Shown here: positions 1-9,949 of the stretch, piece by piece | Position numbering within the stretch: position 1 is the first letter of the stretch | Layout: each line of letters starts with the position of its first letter | Origin: Serratia sp. FDAARGOS_506 | GTDB taxonomy: Bacteria > Pseudomonadota > Gammaproteobacteria > Enterobacterales > Enterobacteriaceae | DNA length: 64,000 bases | NCBI RefSeq assembly: GCF_003812745.1 | Contig: NZ_CP033831.1 | Coordinates: 3,534,001-3,598,000, forward strand | Direction of reading: 5' to 3' | The notes under the pieces: generated by a model | The model's input: only the letters and a program-made list of their open reading frames with translations | Database searches by the model: none | What the model was told of the DNA's origin: nothing | Made by a program: the position numbers and the translations under genes

Positions 1-1291
1 CGCCGCCGGCGGTCAGGGTGCGGCTCAGGATCTGGCCGACTTTCACGCCGTGCACCACCAGTGGCTGCCCGACGTCGATACCGTAGCTTTGCGGCGCATT
101 CAGCGTGACGGTCAGCACGCCAGGCTGTTGCAACAGCGTTTCGCTGCTGTCCAGCACGTTGAAGCGCTGCTGCGGTTCGCCTTCACCCGGCACCAGTTCC
201 AGCGTGGTGCCGGTCAGCAGTTGGCTGAGCTTGGCGTCGTTGAGGCTGATGCGCGGGCTGCGCATCACGATGCGGGTGCCGCTGCGCATCAGATCGACCA
301 CCGAAGGATCGATGGTCAGTTCACCGACCACTTTACTGTCCTGCTGCAACGTCAGCTTGGTCAGGGTGCCTACCTGCAGCCCCTGGTACATCAGCGGCGT
401 GCGGTTTTCACTCAGGTTGTTGCCGCTAGGCAGATCCAGCAGGATATTGACGCCGCGCTGGCTGTGGGCCAGATCCGGATACAGGGTATAGTTCTGATCC
501 CCTTTGGCCTGCTGGCCGTCGGCCGGCGAATCGAAGGCGATGGCGCCGTTGACCAGCGCCGCCAGGCTCTCCATCTGTACCGTGGCGCCGGACAGGCTGA
601 AATCGCCCTTGAAGCCGGAGACGTTCCAGAAGCGGCTGCTGTTTTTCACCAGATGGGCGAAGCGGCGGTCGATCAGCACGTCGATGGTCACGCCCTTGTT
701 GCCTTCGCTGATGGTGTAGTCGTATACCTTGCCGACCGGGATTTTACGGTAGTAGACCAGCGAGCCGCTGTTGAGCGAGCCCAGATCGTCGGCGTGCAGG
801 TGGATCATCAGCTCGCCGGTGTTCAGGCGGTATTTCGGCTGGGTATCGAGCGCGGCGAAGTGGGTTTGCGCCTTGCCGCTGCCGGGCATCATGCCGATAT
901 AGTTGCCGCCGACCAGCGCATCGAGCCCGGAGACCCCGGCCAGCGAGGCCTTGGGGGTCACCAGCCAGAATTGGGTGCCTTCGCGCAGCGAGTCCTCCAG
1001 ATCGCTTTTGATGCTGGCTTCCACCACGATGCTGCGCAGATCCTTGCTCAGGCTGATCTTTTGCACCGTGCCGACGTCAACTCCCTGGTAGCGCACCGGC
1101 GTGCGGCCGGCGACGATGCCCGCCGCCGATTGGAAATCGATGGTGACCGTGGTGCCGCGTTCCTGGAAATTGTTGTAGACCAGCCACCCGGCGATCAGCA
1201 GGGCGATGAACGGCAGTAACCAGAACGGTGAAATGCGGCGCTTGTTCTTGACCCGCGCTTCAGTCGGTGTAGTCGGCGTTTCCTGTTGCAT
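1..1291 (-). CDS. letB: Intermembrane lipid transport protein LetB (YebT), MCE family, 3' end outside window
   Basis: Partial gene: about 430 N-terminal codons are present and the rest lies beyond base 1. E. coli LetB has 877 residues and forms a stack of seven MCE rings that makes a lipid tunnel across the periplasm. Visible here are a short cytoplasmic N-terminus, one membrane segment at about residues 22-40, and three full MCE domains (about 44-138, 160-250 and 283-385) with the start of a fourth. Repeated motifs such as [20 protein letters not shown] and [10 protein letters not shown] mark the MCE units. The ATG at 1291 gives MQQETP, like E. coli MSQETP, with GGGA six bases upstream; an in-frame ATG at 1297 is possible. 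It overlaps the end of letA by 32 bases. The neighbours msrC, proQ and prc separate it from the paralogue pqiB. Confidence 0.93.
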   Translation of the reverse strand, partial: MQQETPTTPTEARVKNKRRISPFWLLPFIALLIAGWLVYNNFQERGTTVTIDFQSAAGIVAGRTPVRYQGVDVGTVQKISLSKDLRSIVVEASIKSDLEDSLREGTQFWLVTPKASLAGVSGLDALVGGNYIGMMPGSGKAQTHFAALDTQPKYRLNTGELMIHLHADDLGSLNSGSLVYYRKIPVGKVYDYTISEGNKGVTIDVLIDRRFAHLVKNSSRFWNVSGFKGDFSLSGATVQMESLAALVNGAIAFDSPADGQQAKGDQNYTLYPDLAHSQRGVNILLDLPSGNNLSENRTPLMYQGLQVGTLTKLTLQQDSKVVGELTIDPSVVDLMRSGTRIVMRSPRISLNDAKLSQLLTGTTLELVPGEGEPQQRFNVLDSSETLLQQPGVLTVTLNAPQSYGIDVGQPLVVHGVKVGQILSRTLTAGG

Positions 1292-2507
1292 GTGCATCCC
1301 AAATCAATCGGCTATCGAGCCATTCAACGGCAAGAATAGTCAAAATGACCGCCGAGCCAAAGTAAAACGCGGCCGGTCCCATAGTAAAAGATAACAGCTG
1401 GTCGCGGTTTACCAGCGACATCATCAAGGCGATAACGAACAGATCCAGCATCGACCAGCGGCCGATCCAGGTGACCAGGCGCAGCAGACGAATACGCGTC
1501 TTCAGGCTGTGCGAGGTTTTGAAGTGGATACTCAACAATAGCGTGATCAGCACGATCACCTTGGTAAAGGGCACCAGCACACTGGCGATAAACACGATGG
1601 CGGCGATCGGCACGTTGCCGGAGGTGGCCAATGAGACCACGCCGGAGAAAATAGTGTCTTCCAGCCGCGCGCCGTTGGCGTAAATGATGGAAATCGGCAG
1701 CAGGTTGGCCGGTATCAGCAGGATCATCGCCGCGATCAGCGCCGCCCAGGTTTTTTGCAGGCTGTAAGGCTGGCGGTGGCACATCGGCACGTGGCAGCGC
1801 GGGCAGCGGCCGCGCGCGTCAGGGTAGCCGGTATAGTGACAGGACAGGCAAATATGCAGCGCTGCCGGTGGGCCTTCCGGCTGCTCCTGCGGATAGTAAC
1901 GCTCCCACAGCTGCTCCAGGTTGGTGTGGATCAGCGTCAGGATGCTGAGCAGAGTGAGCGACAGATAGGCGATCAGCGCGCTGCCCGCCTGAATGTCGGC
2001 GTAATCCTGCACTTTGATCGCCGCCACCGCCATGCCGATCAGATAGATGTCCAGCATCACCCACTCTTTCAGTCGCTCCAGCATCAGCAGCACCGGGCGC
2101 AGGTTCATGCCGAGCGCATGGCCGAAGCGCAGGTAGAGCAGCGATAGCACCAGCGTCAGCGGGGCGCCGATGGTGCAAAATGCCACCATGCTGGCGGTGA
2201 GCGGATCGCCCTGGCGGCTCATCTGCCAGATGCCTTCCAGCAAACTGGCATCGATGCGCGTGCCGAGCAAACGAATGCTGATCAGGGGTTCGGTGAAGGC
2301 GAACGGCATCAGTAGCAGCATGGTAATCGCCATGGCGGTCAGCCGCGTCATCGACCAGTCGCGGCCGTGCACCACCTTGGCGTTGCAGCGCGGGCAATAG
2401 GCGGCCTGATTGCCGCTGAGCGGCGGCAGCACGAACAGCAGGTCGCACTCGCAGCAGCGTTGGTGGCGCGCTTTGGATAGGGGGGCGGTGATCGCGTGTA
2501 TTTTCAT
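1260..2507 (-). CDS. letA: Inner-membrane protein LetA (YebS), PqiA family
   Basis: Polytopic inner-membrane partner of LetB, thought to deliver or extract lipids at the base of the LetB tunnel. The 415-residue product has two PqiA-type halves. Each starts with a zinc-ribbon-like pair of cysteine motifs (CCEC with CPRC near residues 18-45; CLSC with CPRC in the middle), followed by four or so membrane helices. The reading frame stays open to 2693, but that extension is cysteine-rich and unlike the family. The ATG at 2507 gives the usual length (E. coli 427) and the expected start just before the first ribbon, although no strong ribosome site precedes it. It is divergent from msrC and shares a roughly 250-base promoter region with it. 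letB follows with overlap, so the pair is co-translated. Confidence 0.93.
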   Translation of the reverse strand: MKIHAITAPLSKARHQRCCECDLLFVLPPLSGNQAAYCPRCNAKVVHGRDWSMTRLTAMAITMLLLMPFAFTEPLISIRLLGTRIDASLLEGIWQMSRQGDPLTASMVAFCTIGAPLTLVLSLLYLRFGHALGMNLRPVLLMLERLKEWVMLDIYLIGMAVAAIKVQDYADIQAGSALIAYLSLTLLSILTLIHTNLEQLWERYYPQEQPEGPPAALHICLSCHYTGYPDARGRCPRCHVPMCHRQPYSLQKTWAALIAAMILLIPANLLPISIIYANGARLEDTIFSGVVSLATSGNVPIAAIVFIASVLVPFTKVIVLITLLLSIHFKTSHSLKTRIRLLRLVTWIGRWSMLDLFVIALMMSLVNRDQLLSFTMGPAAFYFGSAVILTILAVEWLDSRLIWDAHATGNADYTD

Positions 2508-2761
2508 TTTTGACAAGTCGCTGCCCTTGAGCCCGCCGGAACTGTCAGCGTAGCTGAAAAATAAACCGGCCGCGTCACCGGCGATCGGCGCCGGACGGTA
2601 AAACGAGGTAAACCGGGATTCTGAGCGGCAAACATACCCCGAGTGACAGGGTTTTGTGAAGCAACAGATGATTAACCTTGTGGCTATACGCATTTAATGC
2701 TTATTTTATAGGGCCTAAGCTTTGGGCTTCTGGCCATCTTCACTGTTTCAATGGTTATCAC

Positions 2762-3259
2762 ATGACAAAAGAACAATTCTACGCGGAATTAAAACGTGAC
2801 CTGAGCGCGTTGCTCGGCGGGGAGACCAACTTTATCGCGGCGCTGTCCAACGCCAGCGCGTTGATCAACGAGCGTCTGGATGACGTGAACTGGGCCGGTT
2901 TCTATCTGATGGATGGCGACCAGCTGGTGCTGGGGCCGTTCCAGGGTAAGATCGCCTGCGTGCGCATCCCGGTGGGTAAGGGCGTGTGCGGTACGGCGGT
3001 GGCGGAAAATCGCGTGCAGCGCGTCGGCGACGTGCATGCGTTCCCGGGCCATATCGCCTGCGATGCGGCCAGCAATGCGGAAATTGTGCTGCCGCTGTCG
3101 GTTGGCGGCCGGGTGATCGGCGTTTTGGACATCGACAGCACGGTTTATCAACGCTTCGACGAACAGGATGAAGCGGGCCTGAAAGCAGTGGTGGCGGGGC
3201 TTTGTGAACAACTGGAACAGTGCGACAGTGCGAAATATGTGACTGTAGCGGCAAGTTGA
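2762..3259 (+). CDS. msrC: Free methionine-(R)-sulfoxide reductase
   Basis: GAF-domain enzyme that reduces free (not protein-bound) L-methionine-(R)-sulfoxide to methionine in the cytoplasm. The 165-residue product matches the E. coli length. Family landmarks visible are NWAGFY, LGPFQGKIACVRIP, GKGVCG, HIACDAASNSEIVLP-type text and GVLDIDS; the cysteines in IACV, GVCG and IACDA correspond to those used in catalysis. The frame is open upstream to 2678, but the ATG at 2762 (MTKEQFYAEL) aligns with E. coli. It is divergent from letA and lies upstream of proQ, from which a perfect palindrome separates it. Confidence 0.95.
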   Translation: MTKEQFYAELKRDLSALLGGETNFIAALSNASALINERLDDVNWAGFYLMDGDQLVLGPFQGKIACVRIPVGKGVCGTAVAENRVQRVGDVHAFPGHIACDAASNAEIVLPLSVGGRVIGVLDIDSTVYQRFDEQDEAGLKAVVAGLCEQLEQCDSAKYVTVAAS

Positions 3260-3286
3260 TCGACGGTTAACGTGGCAATTACCGAT

Positions 3287-3306
3287 GGCGTCATTATAAT
3301 GACGCC
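3287..3306 (+). terminator. Perfect 20-base palindrome between msrC and proQ
   Basis: GGCGTCATTA is followed directly by its exact reverse complement. As RNA this would fold into a tight hairpin, but only a weak T-run follows. It lies 28 bases after the msrC stop and 50 bases before proQ, so it may end part of the msrC transcripts or be an operator for proQ. The assignment is inferred from the symmetry alone. Confidence 0.5.
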
Positions 3307-3355
3307 TGTTCATGCCTGTGGCTTGTTGGCAATACCGTTGTAATCAGGAAATTTC

Positions 3356-4066
3356 ATGGAAAATCAACCTAAGTTGAACTCTAGTAAAGAAGTCATTGCT
3401 TTTCTTGCCGAGCGTTTTCCGCTCTGCTTTAGCGCCGAAGGCGAAGCTCGTCCGCTGAAAATCGGTATTTTTCAGGATTTGGTAGAGCGCGTGCAGGGGG
3501 AAGAGAATCTCAGCAAAACGCAATTGCGTTCTGCCCTGCGCCTGTACACCTCAAGCTGGCGTTACCTGTACGGCGTCAAAGTTGGCGCGCAGCGCGTCGA
3601 TCTGGACGGCAATCCGTGCGGTGAACTGGAACAGCAGCATGTCGATCATGCTCGCCAGCAGCTTGAAGAAGCCAAAGCGCGCGTTCAGGCACAGCGTGCC
3701 GAACAAAACGCCAAAAAACGTGAAGCCGCCGGTGAGTCCGCCGATGCCGCGCCACGCCGTCCGCGCCCAGCCGGTAAAAAGCCTGCTGCACGTCGCGAAG
3801 GCGGAGCCGCGCCGGAAAACCGCAAGCCGCGCCCACAAACTCGCCCACAGCCAGCTCGTCAACCTCGTGCAGCAAAAGAGGAAAACCAGCCGCGTTATGC
3901 GCCAGTCACGGATATCTCTAAACTGCAAATTGGCCAGGAAATCAAAGTCAGAGCAGGCAAGAGCGCGATGGATGCTACCGTACTCGAAATCGCTAAAGAT
4001 GGCGTACGTGTGCAGCTCTCTTCCGGTCTGGCGATGATTGTGCGCGCAGAACACTTGCAGTTCTGA
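3356..4066 (+). CDS. proQ: RNA chaperone ProQ
   Basis: FinO-family RNA-binding protein that stabilises mRNAs and small RNAs and affects osmoregulation. At 236 residues it has the normal size. The N-terminal FinO domain (about 1-120) contains [11 protein letters not shown] and [12 protein letters not shown] basic, Pro/Ala/Arg-rich linker follows (about 125-180), then a C-terminal Tudor-like domain (about 181-236) with [18 protein letters not shown]. The start has a clear GGAAA-type site, and the sequence reads MENQPKLNS as in relatives. prc begins 20 bases after the stop, so the two are probably one transcript, as in E. coli. Confidence 0.96.
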   Translation: MENQPKLNSSKEVIAFLAERFPLCFSAEGEARPLKIGIFQDLVERVQGEENLSKTQLRSALRLYTSSWRYLYGVKVGAQRVDLDGNPCGELEQQHVDHARQQLEEAKARVQAQRAEQNAKKREAAGESADAAPRRPRPAGKKPAARREGGAAPENRKPRPQTRPQPARQPRAAKEENQPRYAPVTDISKLQIGQEIKVRAGKSAMDATVLEIAKDGVRVQLSSGLAMIVRAEHLQF

Positions 4067-4085
4067 TACGGAGGCCAACCAAGGC

Positions 4086-6134
4086 ATGAACAAATTCGTC
4101 AGATTAACAGCGATTGCAGGGCTGCTGTGGGCGGGTGTCAGTTACGGTGCGGAAACAGCCAACATCCGCATTAGTCAACTGCCCCAACTGCAACAGGAAC
4201 CCCAGCACGCTACGGTGAGTGAGCGCGTAACCTCGCGCTTCACTCGCTCTCATTACCGCCAGTTTGCCCTCGATGCGGAGTTTTCAGGCAAGATCTTCGA
4301 TCGCTACCTGAACATGCTGGACTACAACCATAACGTGTTGCTGGCCTCCGACGTGGCGCAGTTCGCAGGCAAACGCAATCAGGTTGGCGAAGAGCTGAAA
4401 ACCGGCAAGCTGGACACCTTCTACGCGCTGTTCAATCTGGCGCAGAAACGCCGTTTCGAGCGATACACCTATGCGTTGTCGCTGCTGGAAAAGCCGATGA
4501 ACTTCACCGGCAACGGCACTATCGATCTCGACCGCAGCAAAGCGCCGTGGCCGAAAGACAAGGCTGAGCTGGATAGCCTGTGGGATGCGAAAGTCACCTA
4601 TGACGAGCTGAACCTCAAGCTGACCGGCAAGACCGACAAAGAAATCCGCGACACGCTGACCAAGCGCTATCAGTTCGCCATCAAGCGCCTGACGCAAAGC
4701 AACAGCGAAGACGTCTTCCAACTGGCGATGAATGCCTTCGCGCATGAAATTGACCCGCACACCAATTATCTGTCTCCGCGCAACACCGAGCAGTTCAACA
4801 CCGAGATGAGCCTGTCGCTGGAAGGCATCGGCGCGGTGTTGCAGATGGATGACGACTACACCCTGATCAACTCGATGGTGCCGGGCGGCCCGGCGGCGAA
4901 GAGCAAGGCGATCACCGTGGGCGATCGCATCGTCGGCGTCGGCCAGGCCGGCAAACCGATGGTGGACGTGATCGGCTGGCGTCTGGATGACGTGGTGTCG
5001 CTGATCAAAGGGCCGAAAGGCAGCAAGGTGCGCCTGGAGATCCTGCCGGCGGGCAAAGGCACCAAAACCCGCGTGGTCACCTTGACCCGCGAGCGCATTC
5101 GCCTGGAAGACCGCGCGGTGAAAATGACCATCAAGACCGTTGGCAAAGAGAAGGTGGCGGTATTCGACATCCCTGGCTTCTACGTCGGTCTGACCGATGA
5201 CGTGAAAGTGCAGCTGCAGAAGATGGCCAAGCAGAACGTCAAGAGCGTGATCATCGATCTGCGCACCAACGGTGGCGGTGCGCTAACCGAAGCGGTGTCG
5301 CTGTCCGGCCTGTTCATTCCGAGCGGCCCGGTGGTGCAGGTGCGCGACAACAACGGCAAAGTGCGTGAAGACGCCGACACCGACGGCGTGACCTACTACA
5401 AAGGCCCGCTGGTGGTGCTGGTCGATCGCTTCAGTGCCTCCGCCTCCGAGATCTTCGCGGCGGCGATGCAGGATTACGGCCGCGCGCTGATCGTCGGCGA
5501 GCCGACCTTCGGTAAAGGCACCGTGCAGCAGTACCGTTCGCTGAATCGCATCTACGATCAGATGCTGCGCCCTGAGTGGCCGGCGCTGGGATCGGTGCAG
5601 TACACCATTCAGAAGTTTTACCGCGTCAACGGCGGCAGCACCCAGCGTAAAGGGGTGACCCCGGACATTCTGATGCCAACCGGTGTCGATCCGGCGGAAA
5701 CCGGCGAAGCGTTTGAAGATAACGCCATGCCGTGGGACAGCATCAATGCGGCGACCTACAGCAAGACCGGCGATATGGCGCCGTTCGAGCCGGAGCTGCT
5801 GAAAGATCATCAGCAGCGCATCGCGCAGAATCCGGAGTTCCAGTACATCGCTCAGGATATCGCGCATTACAAGGCGCTGAAGGATAAACGCAACATCGTG
5901 TCCCTCAATCTGGCGGTGCGCGAGAAAGAGAACCACGATGACGATGCGACCCGTCTGAAACGCATCAACGAGCGCCTGGAACGTGCGGGCAAGAAGCCGC
6001 TGAAATCGCTCGACGATCTGCCGAAGGATTACCAGGAACCGGATCCGTACCTGGATGAAACCGTGCATATCGCGCTGGACCTGGCTCATCTGGAAAAGGA
6101 TCAGCCCGCTCAGCAGCCAACGCCGGCCAAATAA
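4086..6134 (+). CDS. prc: Tail-specific periplasmic protease Prc (Tsp)
   Basis: Periplasmic C-terminal processing protease of family S41. It trims FtsI and degrades ssrA-tagged and misfolded envelope proteins, including MepS with NlpI in E. coli. The 682 residues equal the E. coli length. A signal peptide occupies about 1-22, ending SYGA. The PDZ domain lies at about 240-325. The protease core holds the catalytic Ser452 in SASASE and Lys477 in TFGKGTVQ, both at the E. coli precursor numbers. The frame is open upstream to 4038, but the ATG at 4086 starts a typical signal peptide. A strong terminator follows. Confidence 0.97.
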   Translation: MNKFVRLTAIAGLLWAGVSYGAETANIRISQLPQLQQEPQHATVSERVTSRFTRSHYRQFALDAEFSGKIFDRYLNMLDYNHNVLLASDVAQFAGKRNQVGEELKTGKLDTFYALFNLAQKRRFERYTYALSLLEKPMNFTGNGTIDLDRSKAPWPKDKAELDSLWDAKVTYDELNLKLTGKTDKEIRDTLTKRYQFAIKRLTQSNSEDVFQLAMNAFAHEIDPHTNYLSPRNTEQFNTEMSLSLEGIGAVLQMDDDYTLINSMVPGGPAAKSKAITVGDRIVGVGQAGKPMVDVIGWRLDDVVSLIKGPKGSKVRLEILPAGKGTKTRVVTLTRERIRLEDRAVKMTIKTVGKEKVAVFDIPGFYVGLTDDVKVQLQKMAKQNVKSVIIDLRTNGGGALTEAVSLSGLFIPSGPVVQVRDNNGKVREDADTDGVTYYKGPLVVLVDRFSASASEIFAAAMQDYGRALIVGEPTFGKGTVQQYRSLNRIYDQMLRPEWPALGSVQYTIQKFYRVNGGSTQRKGVTPDILMPTGVDPAETGEAFEDNAMPWDSINAATYSKTGDMAPFEPELLKDHQQRIAQNPEFQYIAQDIAHYKALKDKRNIVSLNLAVREKENHDDDATRLKRINERLERAGKKPLKSLDDLPKDYQEPDPYLDETVHIALDLAHLEKDQPAQQPTPAK

Positions 6135-6153
6135 GGCCGCGTTAGGCAGGATG

Positions 6154-6182
6154 AAAAACGCACCCTCGGGTGCGTTTTTTTA
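6154..6182 (+). terminator. Rho-independent terminator after prc
   Basis: An A-run, the stem ACGCACCC / GGGTGCGT around a short TCG loop, then a run of seven T. It ends the proQ-prc transcript. Confidence 0.9.
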
Positions 6183-6322
6183 TGGCGGCGTGAAGCCTCG
6201 GTTCCCTGCGGGGCGAATGGGCGCGGCGCTTATGCCCCGTCTGATAGATTTATCGTAAAAAACCCTCCGCCTTGCGCAACAATCGTTTACAATTTGCCAA
6301 ATCCCGGTTGCGCGTCGTTTTT

Positions 6323-6337
6323 GTAAAGTTTCGTATT
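6323..6337 (+). promoter_or_regulatory. Possible CpxR box upstream of htpX
   Basis: GTAAA, five bases, GTATT. The CpxR consensus is GTAAA-N5-GTAAA, so eight of ten positions agree. E. coli htpX is Cpx-regulated, which makes the site plausible. It lies about 108 bases before the htpX start. Confidence 0.4.
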
Positions 6338-6444
6338 TTTAGTAGGTTAATGACGTGCGACTCTTGAAACTGTGACGAATGCCCATACGATCTAGGGTAT
6401 CTTAGACAGCGTTTTGTTAACATTTATGAGGAAGTAAACATTTT

Positions 6445-7323
6445 ATGATGCGTATAGCTCTGTTCCTGCTCACCAACCTGGCGGTGATGTTGGTTTTCGG
6501 GCTGGTGCTCAGCCTGACAGGAATCCAATCCAGTAGCGTTCAGGGCCTGATGATCATGGCCGGTCTGTTCGGCTTCGGCGGCGCTTTCGTGTCGTTGCTG
6601 ATGTCCAAGTGGATGGCGCTGCGCTCCGTCGGCGGGGAAGTGATTGAACAACCGCGTAACGAAACCGAAAACTGGCTGCTGGAAACGGTACGCCGTCAGT
6701 CGCAGCAGGCGGGTATCGCCATGCCGCAGGTCGCTATCTACCATGCGCCGGACATCAACGCCTTCGCCACCGGCGCACGCCGCGACGCCTCGCTGGTCGC
6801 CGTCAGCACCGGCCTGTTGCAGAGCATGAGCCGCGACGAAGCGGAAGCGGTCATCGCGCACGAAATCAGCCACGTCGCCAACGGCGATATGGTGACCATG
6901 ACTCTGATTCAGGGCATCGTGAACACCTTCGTCATCTTCATTTCGCGCCTGATCGCACAGGTCGCCGCCGGTTTCCTGGGCAACCGCGATGGTGAAGGGG
7001 AAGGCAATGGCAACCCGATGATTTACTTTGCGGTGTCGATGGTGCTGGAATTGGTGTTCGGCATCCTGGCAAGCATCATCACTATGTGGTTCTCGCGTCA
7101 CCGCGAATTCTACGCCGACGCCGGTTCCGCCAAGCTGGTGGGCCGCGAGAAGATGATCGCCGCCTTGCAGCGCCTGAAAACCAGCTACGAACCGCAGGAA
7201 GCGGGCAGCATGATGGCGTTCTGCATCAACGGCAAATCCAAGTCGTTCAGCGAGCTGTTCATGTCGCACCCGCCGCTCGACAAGCGCATCGAAGCGCTGC
7301 GTTCCGGCCAGTACCTGAAATAA
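6445..7323 (+). CDS. htpX: Membrane zinc metalloprotease HtpX
   Basis: Inner-membrane M48 protease that works with FtsH in quality control of membrane proteins. The 292 residues match E. coli (293). Two N-terminal membrane helices (about 4-24 and 33-54) precede the cytoplasmic catalytic domain with the zinc motif HEISH at 139-143. Two more hydrophobic stretches follow (about 155-180 and 193-213), then [10 protein letters not shown], which carries the third zinc ligand. The start [11 protein letters not shown] is strongly conserved and preceded by GAGGAAG. It is transcribed alone, bounded by terminators at both ends. Confidence 0.97.
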   Translation: MMRIALFLLTNLAVMLVFGLVLSLTGIQSSSVQGLMIMAGLFGFGGAFVSLLMSKWMALRSVGGEVIEQPRNETENWLLETVRRQSQQAGIAMPQVAIYHAPDINAFATGARRDASLVAVSTGLLQSMSRDEAEAVIAHEISHVANGDMVTMTLIQGIVNTFVIFISRLIAQVAAGFLGNRDGEGEGNGNPMIYFAVSMVLELVFGILASIITMWFSRHREFYADAGSAKLVGREKMIAALQRLKTSYEPQEAGSMMAFCINGKSKSFSELFMSHPPLDKRIEALRSGQYLK

Positions 7324-7338
7324 TCGGTTGAATGAAAT

Positions 7339-7367
7339 GAAAAACCCCGGCTCGCCGGGGTTTTTTT
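7339..7367 (+). terminator. Rho-independent terminator after htpX
   Basis: A-run, stem ACCCCGGC / GCCGGGGT with a short TC loop, then seven T. Strong by symmetry and T-run. Confidence 0.9.
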
Positions 7368-7569
7368 ACGGCATAACGAAATCGCTTTTTCAGGAGGAGG
7401 TTGCTGATTCAATCGTCAGATTTCGCGATTTGAATACGGCCTGTCCGCCTCTCGCGGTACGCTAGCCGCTGCAGGCTACCATGCTGCATTGGGTTTGCCC
7501 CTTCGCTTGCTTGGTTTGGGAAGCTCATGCTATATGCTTTGGCACCATAACGTCTGTCCCTGAGGCTCT

Positions 7570-8277
7570 ATGAAAATCAACGCTATTCCCTTGCTCGGCT
7601 GTGATGAGGCGCTGGCGCGCCTTACCATATTGGCGGGCAGCATCGCCGATGCGTCTGCGGAGTTGTTAAACCGGAATCGTTACGATTCTGAACCGCCAGC
7701 TATTCGCTGGCATTCAGGCGACCTGCACCTCCCATCATTTTTCCCAGACGAGGACGACAGGCACGATTACGATTATCTGATCGTAGAGGGAAATTTGATC
7801 GTAGAGGGGTGCATGGCGGTGTCACCCCAGCAGGAGGATGGCGGCATCATTGTGCTGGGGCGGCTGCAGTCGGATACGCTGATTTGTTTTAGCGAGCTGC
7901 TCGTGCGTGACGATGCCCGCATACGCCATGCCTATTGCAGCTCAGGAAACGACGGCGCGTTTGTGGTGGGGGGAAATCTGGCCGTGCTCACCCTGGTAGA
8001 AACGGGGGAATTTATCCATGTACATGGCGATCTCGACGCGCGATGTCTCGCCTCATTGCAGAACTTCGTTCAGGTTGACGGAGAGACGCGCTGCGACTGT
8101 CGAATCGACAGCGCGCAGTCCGCTGAACCGATCACGCGCATGTTCGCTTCAGACCTGCTGAAGGCCTTTGAGGGGGAGGATAACGACGGCCAACACATTG
8201 TTGGCTGGTATCCGGATGACGATGCCTATTTAGCGTGTTTGCAACAAGGCCGCAGCCCTTTGAGGAGCGGCGACTGA
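7570..8277 (+). CDS. Unrecognised protein with repeated beta-strand-like units
   Basis: I do not recognise this 235-residue protein. It starts with ATG six bases after a TGAGG ribosome site. It has no signal peptide or membrane segment and is acidic (for example FFPDEDDRHDYDYL and FEGEDNDGQ). The middle (about 70-165) has short hydrophobic runs spaced like rungs of a beta-helix (YLIVEGNLIVEG, GIIVLGRLQS, AFVVGGNLAVLTL, IHVHGDLDAR). That pattern is reminiscent of bactofilin-like or parallel beta-helix folds, but this is inference. It interrupts the htpX-yebQ adjacency seen in E. coli, suggesting an insertion, and appears less GC-rich than its neighbours. No partner gene lies beside it. The reading frame is intact and coding looks real. 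Confidence 0.75.
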   Translation: MKINAIPLLGCDEALARLTILAGSIADASAELLNRNRYDSEPPAIRWHSGDLHLPSFFPDEDDRHDYDYLIVEGNLIVEGCMAVSPQQEDGGIIVLGRLQSDTLICFSELLVRDDARIRHAYCSSGNDGAFVVGGNLAVLTLVETGEFIHVHGDLDARCLASLQNFVQVDGETRCDCRIDSAQSAEPITRMFASDLLKAFEGEDNDGQHIVGWYPDDDAYLACLQQGRSPLRSGD

Positions 8278-8377
8278 CGTCAAGTGCATCGCACCCGACG
8301 GGGCGTGATTCAGGCCGGCCGCATTGCTGGAACCGCCGGCTTTAGAATCGATGAGGTTTCGGCTGGTTTTATGGCCG

Positions 8378-9772
8378 CTATTTCACCTCGCGGCTTGGCT
8401 GCGCCGCCGGCGCCGTCGATTGGGTGATGCGCAGGCTGCTGACCGCCGCCGCCAGGGAGGCGAACACGCCGGCCAGGATCAGCGAAGCGTGGGTACCGGA
8501 GGTGGGGAACAGGTTGAACATCAACGCCACCAGTGCGGCCCCCGAGGTTTGTCCCAGCAGGCGAGCGGTGCCCAGCATGCCGCTGGCGCCACCGCTGCGG
8601 TTGCGCGGGGCGGCGGAAATGATGGTGTGATTGTTGGGCGACTGGAACAGGCCGAAGCCGGCGCCGCACAGCATCATGCGCCAGATGATGTCCAAATCCG
8701 ATGGGGTCGCGGGCAGCAGCGCCAGCGAGAACAGCCCGAGCGCGAACACCGCCAGCCCGATGCAGCCCAGCAGGCCGGCATGTACGCGCTCCACCAGCCG
8801 GCCGGCGATCGGCGCCATCACCACAATCGCCAGCGGCCACGGCGTCAGCAGCAGCCCGGTCGCCACTTCGTTGCGGCCCAATGCGCTTTGCAGGAAGAAC
8901 GGCAGCGACACCATCGCCAGCATTTGCGCGGCAAACGAGCAGATTGAGGTGCCCATCGACAGGGCAAAGATCGGGATGCGCAGCAGATCGACCGGCAGCA
9001 GCGGAAATTCCTGGCGCAGCTGGCGGCGCACGAACACCGCACCAATCGCCAGCAGTGCAGCGATCTCGCCGAAGATCAGCGTCAGGCTTTGGCCCTGGGC
9101 GAAGCCGCTGATGGCGGTGATCAGCAGGCCGAAGGTCAGCGCGTTCAGCACGGCGCTGGTGGGATCGAAACGGCGATTATCGCTTTTTTGGCCGTTGGCC
9201 GGCAGGAACTTCATGCCCAGCAGCAGTGCGACGATGCCGATCGGCAGGTTGATGGCGAACAGCCACTGCCAGGACGCGACCGACAGGATCGCCGCCGCCA
9301 CCGTTGGCCCGGCCGCCGAGGAGCAGGCGACGATCAGCGAGTTGATGCCCATGCCGCGGCCGAGAAAACGTTGTGGATAGATGATGCGGATCAGCGCAGT
9401 GTTGACGCTCATGATGGCGGCGGCGCCAAAGCCTTGCAGCACGCGGGCGATAGTCAACGTGAGCAGTGAGTCGGACAGGGCGCAGAACAGCGAGGTGATG
9501 CTGAACACCAGCAACCCCGCCTGATAGATACGGCGATAGCCGACCAGATCGCCGAGTGACGCCAGCGACAGCAGAGACACGGTGATGGCCAGCTGATAGG
9601 CGTTAACCACCCAAATGGAGCTGGCCGGGCTGGCGTTGAGATCGCGCGCGATGGTGGGCAGCGCCACGTTGGCTATCGCGCCGTCGAGCACGGATACAGT
9701 AATGCCGAGGGCGATGGCGAGGATCGCCCCATAGCGTTGCGGGACGGGGAGGCCGTCGGAACAAGGACGCAT
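8378..9772 (-). CDS. yebQ: MFS efflux transporter YebQ (DHA2 family)
   Basis: Predicted 14-helix drug:proton antiporter of the major facilitator superfamily; its substrate is unknown. The 464 residues compare with 457 in E. coli. Landmarks include GITVSVLDGAIANVALPTIARDL in the first helix region, SLGDLVGYRRIY in the loop between helices 2 and 3, and FGLFQSPNNHTII late in the protein. The match to E. coli YebQ and the position next to kdgR, divergently transcribed, support the name. The start MRPCSDGLPVPQRYGA aligns with the E. coli N-terminus. Confidence 0.93.
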   Translation of the reverse strand: MRPCSDGLPVPQRYGAILAIALGITVSVLDGAIANVALPTIARDLNASPASSIWVVNAYQLAITVSLLSLASLGDLVGYRRIYQAGLLVFSITSLFCALSDSLLTLTIARVLQGFGAAAIMSVNTALIRIIYPQRFLGRGMGINSLIVACSSAAGPTVAAAILSVASWQWLFAINLPIGIVALLLGMKFLPANGQKSDNRRFDPTSAVLNALTFGLLITAISGFAQGQSLTLIFGEIAALLAIGAVFVRRQLRQEFPLLPVDLLRIPIFALSMGTSICSFAAQMLAMVSLPFFLQSALGRNEVATGLLLTPWPLAIVVMAPIAGRLVERVHAGLLGCIGLAVFALGLFSLALLPATPSDLDIIWRMMLCGAGFGLFQSPNNHTIISAAPRNRSGGASGMLGTARLLGQTSGAALVALMFNLFPTSGTHASLILAGVFASLAAAVSSLRITQSTAPAAQPSREVK

Positions 9773-9949
9773 GTTGGTCTCAGCGGTATTTATTCAGGGG
9801 AGTATTATCATGCTAATCATATTCGCCCGTGATTGCATTCCCCTTGTCCGCTTAATTGTAAACGGCGATGAGCAGCCGGCGGTTATCTATTTGGCTTCAA
9901 TCGCTTAGCGTTCAGCTGCGTTGCGCGCCGCGATCTGTTCCGATTATAC

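Noticed and set aside
50-1219. Plus-strand ORF opposite letB
   Set aside because: Low-complexity antisense translation; the minus strand matches LetB throughout.
1260-2693. Naming this gene pair pqiAB
   Set aside because: The families are paralogous, but the sequence of the MCE protein and the msrC-proQ-prc-htpX context match letA-letB (yebS-yebT).
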